Assembly: GCF_964204645.1 (NCBI RefSeq)
Contig: NC_134034.1
Span: 5,699,414 to 5,763,413, forward strand
Source of the DNA: Tubulanus polymorphus
Taxonomy: Eukaryota > Nemertea > Palaeonemertea > Tubulaniformes > Tubulanidae
Direction of reading: 5' to 3'
Length of the DNA stretch: 64,000 nucleotides
Part shown: piece after piece, positions 1 through 12,643 of the stretch
How the letters are laid out: every line of letters starts with the position of its first letter
Position numbering within the stretch: the first letter of the stretch is position 1
Made by a program: the position numbers and the translations under genes
The notes under the pieces: model-generated
Seen by the model: the letters and a program-made list of their open reading frames with translations, nothing else
Database searches by the model: none
Told to the model about the DNA's origin: nothing

Positions 1-79
1 TAAATCGGGATCATTTGGAAGTTAGTCACTAAAGAGCCAGTTCATATTTTTCGTATTCTTTTGAAACGATAGGTCATAG

Positions 80-1598
80 TGGCGTCTTTGTTTATGATAT
101 GCAAAAAGGCTGCAGAAAACGATCCCCCGCGTGATTGGCTTTTGTTAGACAGCCATCTTATAACATGTATAATAACTGGAAATGAAATGTCGTACAAAAA
201 TCATCTCATGAAAAAGGTATCTATTATTAACGTTCTCTGTATAACAATCGGAATATTTTATTAGTCGATAGCGCTGTCTGCAATTGACTTTTACAAAGTT
301 GAATGAAATTGTGTTAATCAAATGAATCTTTACTATTCTCAGGAAGTCTTTGCTACAAAAGATGCAGTTGTCGGGACTTACAACAAAAACCGAAGTCATT
401 GGATTCTGGTGGTAAGTAAATGTATACCCATCTCCTAGATGTATTGTATGTACGTGTACGTACATGTATTTATGTACAAATTTATGTATTTATGTACGTA
501 GGTTATATGGCCCAGAGTACGGAGTTTTATTTATCTTGACCCAATGGGCTACAATGATGATGAAGCCAATGCAGCAAAGGATAATTTCAGGTACGTCTAG
601 TCGATTTCAATCGTAGATTAGTTCACCAATTGTCAATCAAAATAAGTTTCATGGGCATGTGACATATACACGAGCATTCAACTGTTCACACGGGTGCCAA
701 ATGGGCCCGAGCCTGTTTGCCCTGAAATGATTGCGTTTGAATTGCAACTGGCACCAGAAATGATCCACTTCGCTTTGTTTGAGCATTGTTTAGAATCAGT
801 ATTAGTGAATGGTTTACGTGTGAACGCGCTCTCTTATGATCTGTGCCAAATTGGCCCGAGCCAAATCATCTCCGTGTGATCGCAGCTATAATGTCCATTC
901 ATACATTGCTTCCATCTCTTTTTAGGCGATATCTCCAATTTAGAGAACGCCGACTAGGAAGGCCTGACCTTGGCAAAATACGGTGGACAGTTGGGTCAAT
1001 CGATCACCCCAAACAGACAGATGGACACAACTGCGGTGTTTATACTCTGCATGTAGGTATTGTAGAAATTGTTGAGATTATTTTAGTAGGGTCGGCCCAA
1101 TGTTGTTTAACGGTCTTCCTCTTTTAGTTTGCCAAATGTTTGATGCAAAAGGGATTCATTGCGAAAGAGCGATTTAATCCCGCAGCTGAGAGAAAGCGCA
1201 TTGCTGCAGACCTGCTACTACATTCAGAAGGTAAAGATGGAAATATACTTAAGAATTTTCAGTAGAAACGAGTATGTTCATTTTTTTTTTAAATAAGTAG
1301 TACCCTAGTAAGAATTTTAAAACGTAATATTACAGTTGATATGACGAATGACTGTTCCCAATGTTGTACTCGAGGAGAAAATGGAGTGTGGGTAAGAATC
1401 TATCATGTTCAATCGCATATCAGTATGAATTGCATTCTAAATAATGCACTATCATTTTCATTATTGTTACAGATTGGATGCAATCACTGCTACAGGTGGT
1501 ACCATAGTATCTGTATCAAACTCCACGGCGAGGAATTGGAACAAGCCATTAGAGAAGACTGGTGCTGCAGCAACTGCATTAATTTTTATACGCATTGA
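80..1598 (+). CDS. Ulp1/SENP-like (C48) cysteine protease with C-terminal PHD finger, 5'-partial
   Basis: Exons seen: about 80-216, 343-411, 502-590, 926-1052, 1128-1230, 1336-1391 and 1473-1598, all with GT/AG borders and compatible phases. The start of the first listed exon is uncertain (AG at 71, 78 or 111) and upstream exons are outside the window. The protein reads through a Ulp1 fold: a DWLLLDSHL segment resembling the family's WLND region, the catalytic His in NRSHWILV, the catalytic Asp in IYLDPMG, the oxyanion Gln and nucleophile Cys in QTDGHNCGVYTLH. After the protease comes a C4HC3 PHD finger: CSQC, GCNHC, YHSIC, CCSNC, ending FYTH-stop. C48 enzymes cleave SUMO/NEDD8-type conjugates; PHD fingers usually read histone H3 tails. 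The triad looks intact. Ulp1-PHD fusions may belong to host genes or to domesticated or active DNA transposons; I cannot tell which here. Confidence 0.85.
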
Positions 1599-4183
1599 AC
1601 AGCGTCGTTCTACATTTTGTGAGGCACAATTAGATTTATATTGGATCTCGTGATTCAATGGCGGAAAAATTATATAGTTCTTAGATTGATGATGGTACGG
1701 AATAACTATTGTTGCATAACTAAAATTAGCTGAATAACTAACAGGAGGGCTAACATGCATTTAGTTTTAGTAAATTTCTTAATTGAATTTTTACAAAATA
1801 TAATAATACCGGATACCTACATTAGTAAAAGAAAAATTTATAGATAGGCCTTCATACAAGTGTGTGTCGTCAAAGCAATATTTCACATTTCAGAGAATTA
1901 GTTTCGATTTTCATCGTTGTTGTATACCTTATATATAACTTATTTCGTCATTTGATTTCCTCTATCAAATTATTGACAAGCTGATATCTTGGTCTCGTAA
2001 TTTAAATTTGTAATCAGTTCATTCGATAACCACCGGGTCTTGTGATTTTGCGTGATCATGGTAGGCTATCAAAAAAGAATTGTACAGGCCGGAAGGTACC
2101 AATTAGGCCTATTTTAGCCTTGTATTTCATATACGTTTATGTTTGTTATAGTAATTTTGTCGAGCATTCTAAGCATTAATCTTACGTACGATACTCCTGA
2201 ACGGTACCAGTATCTGGCCTACTCGCCTCCAGGCGTCGTAGAGGCGAGTGACGCCCAAGTTTTATGAGAATCTAATCGTTAACTTTTAAACGCCACTATA
2301 ACGGCATATAAAATCTGGTTTTGTATATATAATTTCACAATCTTTGAAAGGAAATGTATCCAAAGTTTGGTGTTTGCTCGACGTGATATAAATAGCTTTT
2401 AAATCACTCTTGTTTTTATGTTATTTACATGTTTCTTTAAATGTTTGAGTTCCTTTTATGTGAATAAATGAAGTGATTACCATTGACCTTACGCCTTAGC
2501 TTTCAATGATTGAATCTTTGAAGTGCCCACGTAACATTCCAAACTAATTGGCTGCTCTGCGACGGGTTAGTTCTAACCTGGCATGGTATGTCATATGGCG
2601 CAGCGAATCAACTATTTTTACTGAATTATAGATACACAGTATAAATATCAACCAATCCGCACTTATTCAATGTGCTTGCTGACTGTGGAGACGACAAAAG
2701 GAGGCCGCTAGAATGATTTGTCAAAAAGGCACAATTAGAAAGAAAAAACAAGAATATCAACAACAAATAATCTAATTTCACTTGCGAATTTGAAAAAAAA
2801 TTTTTTAATTGCATCATTTAGAAAATAAGCAAGAAATGATTAAATTTTGATTGAATGGTTGGTACTTCGCATGCCACGCCAAATGCCATAGGCCTATATG
2901 CCAAATGTTTAGGACTAACCTCGCTAAGGTAACCTTTGCTTGTTCATGTCGTTGCTGCAAGATTCGTACCGGGAATCTAATTATAAACATAAGTCTTGTC
3001 GTTGATGGACATATTTGGGGAATTTTCAAACATGCGACAAGTTCGCCATCTATCGAACATATCTTGCGATCCCACACTTGTTCAGGATATTAGATGAATA
3101 TCGGTATATCGTGATACTCAACACGTCCTTGCGTATAACGGAAATCACAAATACGCAAATTTGCGTATATTGGAAGTTGTATGGTGGCTCCGCGGCTCGG
3201 GACAACTATTATTCAATTTATGGGCATGACCTAGAATTGGCAGCTTACAGTGATTCAGCGGGGGATTTTGACCCCACGTACGCGGGAAAAGTACAACTCG
3301 AAAAGATGCAGTTCCACTGCTCCTAGTCAGTAACCTGTCTGTGGTTTAGTTTCACAATCGGATATTTTCACAAACCACAGTCAGGAATGGGAAGGTCATT
3401 TTTGTATGAAATCTTCGTCAGCCAATTTGACTGACGAGTAATTTGCCTGGCATTTCATTGTCTCTTAAGATATCCGTCTAATTTTTGTAGTAATCGACGC
3501 ACAACAGATTCGTAGTTTGTCTGATACCTATAACACCTCACCTGACGATCTTAATCCATGTGCAAATCGGCCGTGAAGTGAGAGTAAATTTCCGTCGGGT
3601 CAACAGCTGCCATTTTGAAAATTACTGGAGGTGCTGGCACCTGTGGACTGAGGCCACGACAACAGCACAAACTAACGAAGCGAAACGACGAAATTGAAAA
3701 AAATTAAGAAATCAACACTTATTCACATTTTTCTTTTACCAGAATTTATTATTTCTTTATTTATTATGGAAAACACGAAGATTTGAAATATAAGTTGGAA
3801 AACCATCAAAAATAAAAATTGTCGTTTCGTCTTGGAAGTTTTATATAAATCCTTGTAGGTCCCCTTGTCTTATCATGCCACATGTGCAATACAGAGTAAT
3901 GGTGGCCAATGGCGAAATTGGTGGAGAAATTAATTAATTTCTCAAAATAATGTTGATTAACCACTCGAAACATACATAAAATTTGATTATTTCGAAAGGT
4001 ACCTGTGTTAGTTTGTGAATTAAGCCATTAATTGTGGACTGAAGTGAATAGAAAGTATATTTTTGAAGTGTTACTTTTTTCAACCGTGTTTTGGTCCTTG
4101 TCATCCCTAACGTTGGTATAAGCCCATCCGATTATAAAAAAGCTTACCACCAACGATTAGGTAACTAACTACACTGCTCCCAG
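1599..4183. other. 3' flank and intergenic DNA
   Basis: I see no convincing exon on either strand. A canonical AATAAA at 2463-2468 (plus) is a possible polyadenylation signal for the protease gene, about 865 bases beyond its stop; this is weak because it is far and unsupported. Short open frames around 2.85-3.3 kb have no recognisable domain and no splice context. Confidence 0.4.
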
Positions 4184-4366
4184 TTGCTATCCAATTTCAG
4201 AAAACGATTTATAGATGAGTATCTAGCGACCCTGCGCGAAAGGCATTACTATGAATCGAAAAGGAAGTCCGGAGCAGTGAAAGTCGACGTGATACAGCTG
4301 AGAGACGTGGTTCTGCTACACGACATTGCAGTCATTGCATTGCAATTAACAGGAGTTATATGTTAG
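4184..4366 (+). pseudogene. BEL/Pao retrotransposon remnant (C-terminal DUF5641-like end of the polyprotein)
   Basis: The frame reads FRKRFIDEYLATLRERHYY, then a KVDVIQLRDVVLLHD stretch. This matches the layout of the domain at the C-terminus of BEL/Pao integrases: a (K)RW..EYL..LRERH helix followed by a small barrel with a GDVVLIHDD core. The usual Gly of GDVV is replaced by Arg and the final strands are lost before the stop. No protease, reverse transcriptase or integrase core is visible upstream, so this is a short decayed piece. A purine-rich stretch follows at about 4430-4470, as expected before a 3' LTR. Confidence 0.55.
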
Positions 4367-4737
4367 ACTCTATATGATACTTAAGCGTCAGACGTTGTAG
4401 GGAACCGTAACAATGACTGGTATTCAGACTAAGAAGTAGGAAGGAGAACTTGAAGAAGTTGAAGAAAGAAGGATCTTCCTCCTGGCTCTACACACTTGAT
4501 AGGTAACCATGGAATGGTGCAAACATATTGGCCTAAAAGAGGCTTCAATCATTTAGATTTAGTCTATCTCATATTAAGATGACACCCACCTGAAAACGAT
4601 TTTATCTGCCGCCAATGACGAACGAAGCGAGTGAAATTTCGATTTCCTAACATAATATTACGACACACTGCATAACGACCTTGAAAGAAACAAAACGTAC
4701 TAACGACCGACAATAACCGATGCGTGATTGATGAAAC

Positions 4738-5117
4738 CCTCGCTTGCCAGAGGTAAAAACAGGCGCGGATTCAACTATCGCCAGCACGTGCATCTTCACC
4801 CGTCAAGGGATTCGAACCCACTACGCTAAAGCTGTTCGCCGAACCCCTTGACCTCACGAGTCGTTAGAGTCGTTACTAGCCGACCAGAATCCGGTCGTAC
4901 CAATCACAGCGCTTTTGTAACAAACCGACAGTAGACTTCTGTTTGTTTTCCCGTTAAATGGACCAATCACCGAACGTTTTACCGAACAAGGAAGTATTTC
5001 GCAAATCGATATATGACGTCATGCGCAACAGCGCCAGTAATGAAATCACGCTTCGTGAGGCCAGGGGGCTGGTGGAAGCGAGTTCGGGAGTGATACTGGA
5101 CCCCTGGCAAGCGAGGA
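4738..5117. mobile_element. Short TIR element containing a tRNA-like B box
   Basis: The left end CCTCGCTTGCCAGAGG (4738-4753) is inverted at the right end as CCCTGGCAAGCGAGG (about 5103-5117). On the minus strand at about 4800-4825 there is GGGTTCGAATCCC, a perfect Pol III B box in a T-arm-like hairpin, with a loose A-box-like segment upstream. Single copies of the terminal motif recur at 7501-7518 and 7579-7590, so the end sequence is dispersed. Non-coding. Confidence 0.45.
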
Positions 5118-6011
5118 TGCAGCACGTGCGGTAGTCGCGGTTTTCAGATGCCCTTGAAAAATTTTTGTTTCGGGAAAAAAAGTAAATAAAAGGGCACACA
5201 ATTTGGGAGCCATACAAGAAATAATTGCTTTTCTGTACTAGGTGCAAAATGTGCCAGAAAATAAATTGTCCAAAATCAAAAAAGGCATTCTAAGGCATTT
5301 TCCTTTACTTAAAAGGGCACTATGATAAAGGAGACATTATTGTTGCACTATAAATTCAATCGAAAAAGCGCAAATTTCGCCAAAAATCTAAAAAAGGCAC
5401 AAGCAACGCGAAGGTAAATTTAGTGGCATACCAATAATGACATTCAAACTCAAACTCGCTCGCTGGGCATGAATACTGGCCCTTTTCAAAGTTCGTGCCA
5501 TTTTTTCACTGTGCGTAGTCACTGAATGGCCCTGGATCTGCGCCTGAAAACAAGTAAAAAAAGAGGCAAACTGGTAAAAAATCGCTCAAGCAGCCGCCGC
5601 CCGTGCCGCAATTGTTTAACCATTTTGTGTTCGCAGTGCGCTTCACCCAGTCCTGTAGTGTGGCTGTCTCCTCAGTGATCTACGTTGCTCTACGATCCTT
5701 AGTATGCACCCAGTGTCGAGGCCTGAAAGGCGTCGCAGCTGCCCAATAGATTATTGCATTTCACCGGTTGCCGGGACTGACCAATCGCATGTGCGGTATT
5801 TCAAGAAAGCCTGATACCTACGGTTATTTCTTTAAATCCTCAAAAAATTTGTTGAAATTGCGCACTCCAATGACATACCGGTAGGTATTTAACAAGATTC
5901 CGGCACTAAGATTTTCCCCTAAGCCTGGATGGGGAATTTAAGATCAACTTAACATTTCGAAATATTTTGAGGTCCCCGTATGCTGATGAAAAACTAAACT
6001 TGATACACGAA

Positions 6012-7103
6012 TAACTAGGGTTCCAGGGACGCTCACTTGGGAAGTGGTTTCGAATACTCAACATTCCACAGTTTCAATATTCAACGCCCCCTGGTGGCCA
6101 TATACGAAATCCAATTAGCTTGAAACTTACCACAATCATCGATTATGTCAACAGCTACAACTTTGCTGTGGATTGTGATTACAAAATATGCATAGGTACC
6201 AACATGATACGGAAAAACTAATCTATCGTACTATTCAACGCCTCCTGGTGACCATATACAAAAACCAATGACCTTGAAACTCACCAAAATCATAGAACAT
6301 GCCATGCGCTAAGTATGCAATTGATTGTAGTTATAAAATATGCATAGGTACCAATAGAAGTATAGACAAATTGTATATTATTCAATATTTAACTCCCCCC
6401 GGTGGCAAGAACAAAGAATTGGGTGATCCCAAATTCCAAGTGAGGAGATAAATCCTTTGACTGTGCTAGTAATATCGAATAAGGCTATAAGTTCAGACCT
6501 GCGATTTCTTCAAAAACCATTTTTCCACCTATGAATGAGTACTGATGACACTAAGATGGCCACCGATTGTGTGATAATTGGCGGATCAAGGATACCTGTC
6601 ACATGCACAAAAGATCCCTTTTCATAGAATACCCACCACAAATTGCAATGAAAAATGGCAAGCCATTAGGAAGCTACAGGACTCAGAATTCAGGCCAAAA
6701 TATGTCAATTTTGGCACGAGAAAGGTCACAGGACTGCCATCTTGAGTCCGATCGACCCAATTTTTCTCAAATTTTTCTCATGCTGTTGGGCCCTTCGGTA
6801 CAAATATATATGAAAATCAAGATAATTGATTTTAAAGCGTCTACAAAATTTCCCCTTGAAAAATTAAAAAATGTGAAAAAAGTGCTGATTTGACGAACAA
6901 AAATGGCTGTGAGTCGGCTATTTTTAATCTGACCGAGCCTATTTTTGCCTTGGACTGAAAAAGTGTCTAGGGTAGATACATGTATATACTGAACGTCTTC
7001 AAAACTTCCCAAAATAACTGGACTAGTCCGTCTACGGACGGACAGACTGACGAAAAGTGAACCTAATAGCCCGCTGGGACAAGCCCCAATGTGGGCTAAA
7101 AAA
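6012..7103 (-). mobile_element. Helentron/HINE-like non-autonomous repeat, copy A (reverse orientation)
   Basis: Same family as the copies at 21006-22263 and 38287-39559, inverted and diverged. It begins near 6012 with a ggttccagggac end and the CACTTGGGAAGTGG hairpin, passes through about 150-bp tandem units that contain CGCCCCCTGGTGGCC, and ends near 7103 at the GCCC...TGGG segment after the GTCCGTCTACGGACGGAC region. Short open frames inside (6567-7138) are not genes. Confidence 0.7.
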
Positions 7104-8339
7104 TACCGGAATACGGTGCCAGACATTAGTGATTGCAATATGATATAATATTACAGATGTCACGGAAATCGTACTGTAACGAAAGTGTGCACGGATCACG
7201 ACGCGGTTTCGTTGTAGTTTGATAGCCGGAACCCGGTTACAGCGAGTGTGCCATGAAACGTGGCCGATTGTGTTTAAGTAGCGTAGGGAGCATTTAATTC
7301 TCTTGCGAGGCTGAAAAAACTTAATCGCTACCGCGATGCTCCTCTCGCTTCTCCCGTCGAGGCTCACTTTTACACAAACTCTGGCAGCAAACCATGGTCT
7401 ATAACATTGCCAAAGATTTCTTTAGCGGACAGGTTGCCGCTTAGCGGGTTTCAGGGTGGAGGAGCTCGGGTTTATGGGTTTATGTTGCGGCGTGAGCAAA
7501 CCCTGGCAAGCGAGGATGTGCTGTTATAGTAACTGTGTGAGGGAGGCTGAGTCACATCTCCCGCATGAGGTAAGCAGACCCTGGCAAGCGAAATGTCGGT
7601 AAATATTATATTGTTTGTGGAATTAAACTATGAGGTCTCAATCTCAACTGTTTTTAGATAAACACGGTACCGGTAGCCTAGATTTACCGTGTGTGCCATT
7701 TCGGCGCCGAGAGGTCCAGTCGGATCGTCGTACTGCAGCGGGCCATGAAAAACGGCCACACACAAGTCCACTCCACCGCGATCTGCGTCCAGTGTAGCTG
7801 TGGTGATGGAGATGGCGCCACCAACATGATTATGCCCAGCGTGCAGTGTTCTTATCGGATTGAATTTTTTATTGCATCGTACTCATTGCCGAAACTCTGC
7901 CAAAACCTTCCGAATATGCACATCTAGAAACTTAGGCTACCTGTTTAGATATTTAAAACATGATCCGTCCTGTCGGTGTAGTGATAATAGTATGTGTATT
8001 TCATAAATACCCTTGTTACATTTTTAGAACTTTTTATCTTTATTTTTCTATGTTCTCACTATTGCAAAGTATATTCTCGTATATACTCACTGCTCGCAAC
8101 TCAATTCACTGCCGTCCGGAATTCTCGACTGTAGACTATATGGGGTCTGAAACGTGTGAGCCTCACGGCGTTTTGTACTGCATACATATCTGCGCTTAGA
8201 TATCGCAATAAATCACTTTTCCATAACCCTGGGATAAGAACTGTCGCAATTCTCTGGAGGTTGGGCGCGAGCAGCAGTACAGATCGAATGGCGGGCATGC
8301 CGTTAGCATAAACGTCTATAATAAGATGAAACCCACTAT

Positions 8340-8440
8340 GTATAAATTAAAAGTATTTTAAAATCGAGAATTTATCAAAAAACTTAAAACACACGACGTT
8401 TCCATCTCATCCTAGAGATCATCGCCACAGGTGTGAGATT
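8340..8440 (-). mobile_element. Repeat end shared with 30.88-31.02 kb (Penelope/retrozyme-like)
   Basis: Read on the minus strand this segment aligns with 30885-31020: TATAATCTCACACC, a hammerhead-like block, an AATTCTCGATTTTA segment and then a TAGTGGGTTT segment. The two copies lie in opposite orientation about 22 kb apart. The class is inferred from the ribozyme-like block only; no protein-coding part is present. Confidence 0.5.
8390..8435 (-). ncRNA. Decayed hammerhead-ribozyme-like motif
   Basis: On the minus strand: stem I CACAC with GTGTG, a degraded core (CTGTGGCGA in place of CTGANGA), stem II GATCTC with GAGATG (one mismatch), GAAAC, GTC. The second copy at 30891 has an intact core, so this one is probably inactive. 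Confidence 0.35.
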
Positions 8441-8915
8441 ATAACTAAAAGTGAGAGGTATATATACAGAGGAGAACAGGTTAATTGAGTAAATTAGCTT
8501 CTAATTAGATTAGATAGGTTAAATTAACGTCGATAATTCAATTTTTGTGAGATGATTCAATCATGCTGATATAGTTAAAAATTTCCTCGACCAATTCGAA
8601 TATAAGTCGATGATAAAACAATTGATTTTCTGCAGTAGGCCTATACATTTTGATTGACTTTTTTGATCTCATGAGCATATATTCACATGAACCCAAAACT
8701 CGTCGATGTGGTTTAAAACCATCGATTGTATATTATTTCCGTAACCAATGTGAAAGGATTGGGCTCAGTTGAATCAAAGATAAAATGATTTTTTTTCAAT
8801 ACTGAACATTATAATTATTATGCCAACGTAGGAAATGAAGTAGTTTTCGCAAACGACTGAATCTTTTCATTCGCCTGATATATGCTGGAATTAATCGAAG
8901 AAGTCCCACAATTCG

Positions 8916-9060
8916 AATTCTATATGATAAAATTCATTATTTTGAAACCACAATGTTTCGGCTGTTGACTAACAGTCATATTACCGTACAGCAGGTGGAG
9001 TGTTCTATAGCAGCCGAAAAGTTGTCGTTTCAAAACAATGAATTTTATCATATAGAATTG
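8916..9060. repeat. Foldback (long inverted repeat)
   Basis: Arms at about 8917-8949 and 9027-9059 are near-perfect inverted copies (core TATATGATAAAATTCATT and AATGAATTTTATCATATA). A second inner pair, TTTCGGCTG and CAGCCGAAA, pairs at about 8953 and 9012. The transcript would form one long hairpin. MITE-like; no coding potential. Confidence 0.75.
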
Positions 9061-12000
9061 TAACCGCACTTGCCTAAAATAAAAACTATGCCACCGTGCG
9101 GGCATGAGTCCAGAACAGCAAATAAAAAAACCAGTAATTCGTAGATTATATATATATATGGAAGATAAGTAATTTATTAAGTCTATAATTCAAAAAAACA
9201 AAATAACTAAGGTACTTAGAAAAAAATGAAAATAAACAGGGCCCTTTTTACGAAACTTAGATCAGAAAAATAAAAATCAAATCAAATTAAATTAGCTTAA
9301 ATGTAAGTCAATGATCAATTAAAGTTCTTTTTCTTCAAAAGTTTATAAATTTTAACTTAGCGTCGCTCCAAAAAGATCGCCCTGTCGCTCCTCGAAATTG
9401 TTCGCTGCGCTGCTCCCGAAATAGTTCGCTGTGGTTCCTTTTGCTGCCAAAAATCTGTAGTAATTGTTGATCTGTGATTCCCAAATTTTTAAACGTTTGC
9501 TGAATGCGTCGTATCTGTCGAATTTATAATTTGCACGTCACGCAAATTTCACTGATAATGAAAGTCCGCTGGTGGTACGCGGAGTTTGGTACGCGGAAAA
9601 AAAACAGTTTTACTTAACAATGTTTTTTATCACCAAGCTGGTTAAACTTCTGTGGCCGTAAAACTTTAACTACCACTAATAACAAGTGTTCTTCCGAATC
9701 ACTTTCGAATCACGAACACAACTCCGTAATGATTAAAATTCAATCCCGTTAGAAGTTCTCCAACAGTAAAAAAAGTTTGTGACGATTATGACAACTGCCA
9801 CAATAGATTTCTTATATAAATTACGTATCAAGTTTTACTAGTTGTAAAAACTCAAAAATTGCAGGAGAGCTCGAGTTGAGCTTCCTCCTATCTCGAAATC
9901 TCAAAAGCGTCTCCTCTCTCTCCAAACTATCCACGCCCAACTTCCTGCAGGGGCTCCCTTCTCTCTCTCAAAGATCCATTCAAGTAAAAAATTAGATAGT
10001 TTATCCCCTAAAATGGTGAAAAAGAACTTACCCAAAATAAAACTAATGTATTTAACTCCCGCCACATAAATGTGAAATCCTAATATTCCTCTTTATATAA
10101 GAAAAATGAATTCTTAATGAGATTAAAATAATTGAAATTCTTGTGAACCCCATAGCTTCCGGTAAAAATTGCATCAGCAAATACGTGTCAAAATTCACAT
10201 CTCATAATAATTAGCACCAAGGTTACATGAGCCAGCGACCTCATAAATCTTGAATATGTTTAAACTAGTGAACTAAATTCAGCAAATGCCTGTTATGAAA
10301 ACTAGACAACACGAACCAACAGATTTTACATTTAACTTTAAGATCAAACATTTATTGATAAAAAAAATTGGATATAACGTAAGGACTTTAAGGAAATATA
10401 TATAAAACCGACAACAGGCTGTTCCAACTAAAATGATGGGACCCCCCATAGTGGTGGCTACAGAATTAATTCCCGCATATATCAGGCGAATGGATAGATT
10501 TATTTTTTGGCGAAATGACTTATGGGTCATAAATGACCCGGCCGCTGTGGAGAAACAAGGTATCATTTCTGTTTAGTCTTAGTGAATAACTACGCAACGC
10601 AAAATTGTTTTCATCGCAAATGGTCTCACAAGACAAATCATCATCCACGCAGTCTTGCGTGACGTTGGTGAATAAGATCTCCCTTGACTGGTTATGCTAA
10701 CGCACATACGTTCAACGATATTTAGATGAGTTAATTCTTGTGATGGGGTGTCGTACCGTGGACATATAAACTGGTTCAGCTATCGCAATATTCGGCCCTA
10801 ACTAGCTCGTATATTTGGTTGACAGTTGCACTGGTCGTTTCAGAAAGAGGATTCTCAATTGCATCCCGGATGTATGTTCTATACGGTCCGTCATTCTAAG
10901 TTATTCATTCTGTTTCAGGTCCTTTTACTTTCAATTATCGGTATTTATTCTGTATAATATTCACACTTAGATTATGATACGTGTAATTTAGTGAATATGT
11001 ATGTAACAACTATGGGATTCCAGGAAATGAATTAATTGAGCCAACTCATGCTTAAACGAAGTTCTACCGGCTAAGTGATCATATTCTAGCGGGAACATAA
11101 TTTTCTAATTCCGGACCAAACCGGTATGGAAAACTAGTGGAAACAAGGCGTTTTTATTTGAGCAACTCGCGACGTCGCCGTCAAATGTTCCATTTATTTA
11201 ACCAAGTACCCGGCTCATCTATTTAGTCGAGTCACCAATGCAAGTATCATACGCAGCCAACTCGTCCGTACAGGCGAGTGGTTCGCGTTTCAAGATGGCG
11301 CCTATGACGAGTGTTCGTCGATAGATCAAAAGACTAAATGGCGGCCTTTTCAGTCGCAGATAAATCAGGTGTCGGAAGTGTCATTTATTTAAGGCGATTC
11401 GATTTGATCCACGTGATCATAACGCGGCTGTCTAACCGAGTTGCTTATATAAAAACACGCATTCGTCACTGGAGAATGTTTAACAGTCGTTTCATTTCGT
11501 GGGAGTTATGCAATGGTATGTTCAAGTTCGTCCGGGGTCATGTTGTCGGAGCTGAGCATTCGCCAGGGGCGGATCTAGATTTGAACGAAGGTCTTGGTCC
11601 GAAATAAGGAGCATTTCAAAATAAAGCACTTCAAAACAGCAAGCCGAAGTCCCTGAGTGGGGGTCCCCTTCGACGATTCGAAATTTGTGAATAAATCACG
11701 TGAAGTGTATGATTTACCAGTATCAGAGCAACGAGAATGTCAAATCCAAATGTTGGGCCAGAACTTCTGAACTGCATGTCCTGATAGATCATACAAATCA
11801 TACTGGTATGATTTTACCAGAACATTTATTTAAGGCATACGATGACTTCGTTAGAAAATTGTTTTTCAAGCAAATACTAGTTACCGCGCTTTAATTTCCT
11901 ACGCTGTTTTCTTCGAATACAAGAGTTTACACTCTGCATTGATGGAACCCGCGTTCGCATAAACCCGTGTTCCATGCAGCGTTCGGCACAATTGACCTTA

Positions 12001-12198
12001 AACTTGCGGATGTCGATTCTCACTACCGAAACTGCGTTTAGACGCTGCTCTCTGGGAACGCGGCGTGTTTTCGCCGAACCCACGTAAATCGAAATCCTAG
12101 TTCAACTAACGTGCTACTCCAGCATACATTTTTTCCCGGACAGACTTATTTTGTCAATTTGCCAATTATTCTGTGGACGTTATATGGACGACCCCTAA
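9061..12198. other. Intergenic DNA without a recognised gene
   Basis: Contains AT-rich sequence, a CT-rich run at 9890-9980 and a duplicated GGTACGCGGA motif near 9573-9597. At 11563 a single CAGGGGCGGATCTAG end matches the MITE family at 35.4 kb. A 64-codon frame at 11700-11894 and a 68-codon frame at 11877-12083 (minus) have no recognisable domain and I do not call them. Confidence 0.4.
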
Positions 12199-12643
12199 GG
12201 GAGCGTCAAGAAATTAGTACCTCAGAATCTCCCGTTTTTCTGACCCCCTTGTACCACATTTGTACCAAATTCACTGACCCCTTCATAGGTACGTACCATG
12301 GTAGCCATGACCACCCCCACCCCCAATGATGCAAAGAACACAAATCAAAATATAAACACCTGATTCCAACAAGTGCGTGTAAGATCGATACCAGTACCTG
12401 GTATGGGGAATTCCCATTTGAAGTCTACTACAAGTCACTTGAACAAGTCACTAAAAGCCGATAGAACACCAGTATCGGCTATTTTAATTTTTGAGTTTGG
12501 TGCATAAAGTACGTACCAAGATTGATTAATACCCCCTCCCTCAAAGTGTACCTTTTTGCCGACCCCCCTCCCCTAATACCACTTTGTACCAAAATTCAGT
12601 AACCCCCTCCCCCAATTAGAGGTACGTAATTTTTGGACGCTCC
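12199..12643. mobile_element. MITE with GGGAGCGTC termini (ISL2EU-like)
   Basis: The left end GGGAGCGTCAAGAAATTAG is inverted at the right end (AATTTTTGGACGCTCCC), flanked by TAA on both sides. Subterminal CACTTTGTACCAA / TTTGTACCAAATTCA and CCCCCTCCC blocks occur at both ends. The GGGAGCGT terminus with a short TA-rich duplication recalls ISL2EU-type MITEs; the family is from memory, the TIRs are seen. Confidence 0.65.

Noticed and set aside
6567-7367. Overlapping frames of 108 to 123 codons on both strands
   Set aside because: They lie mostly in HINE-like copy A and its flank, with no splice context or domain.
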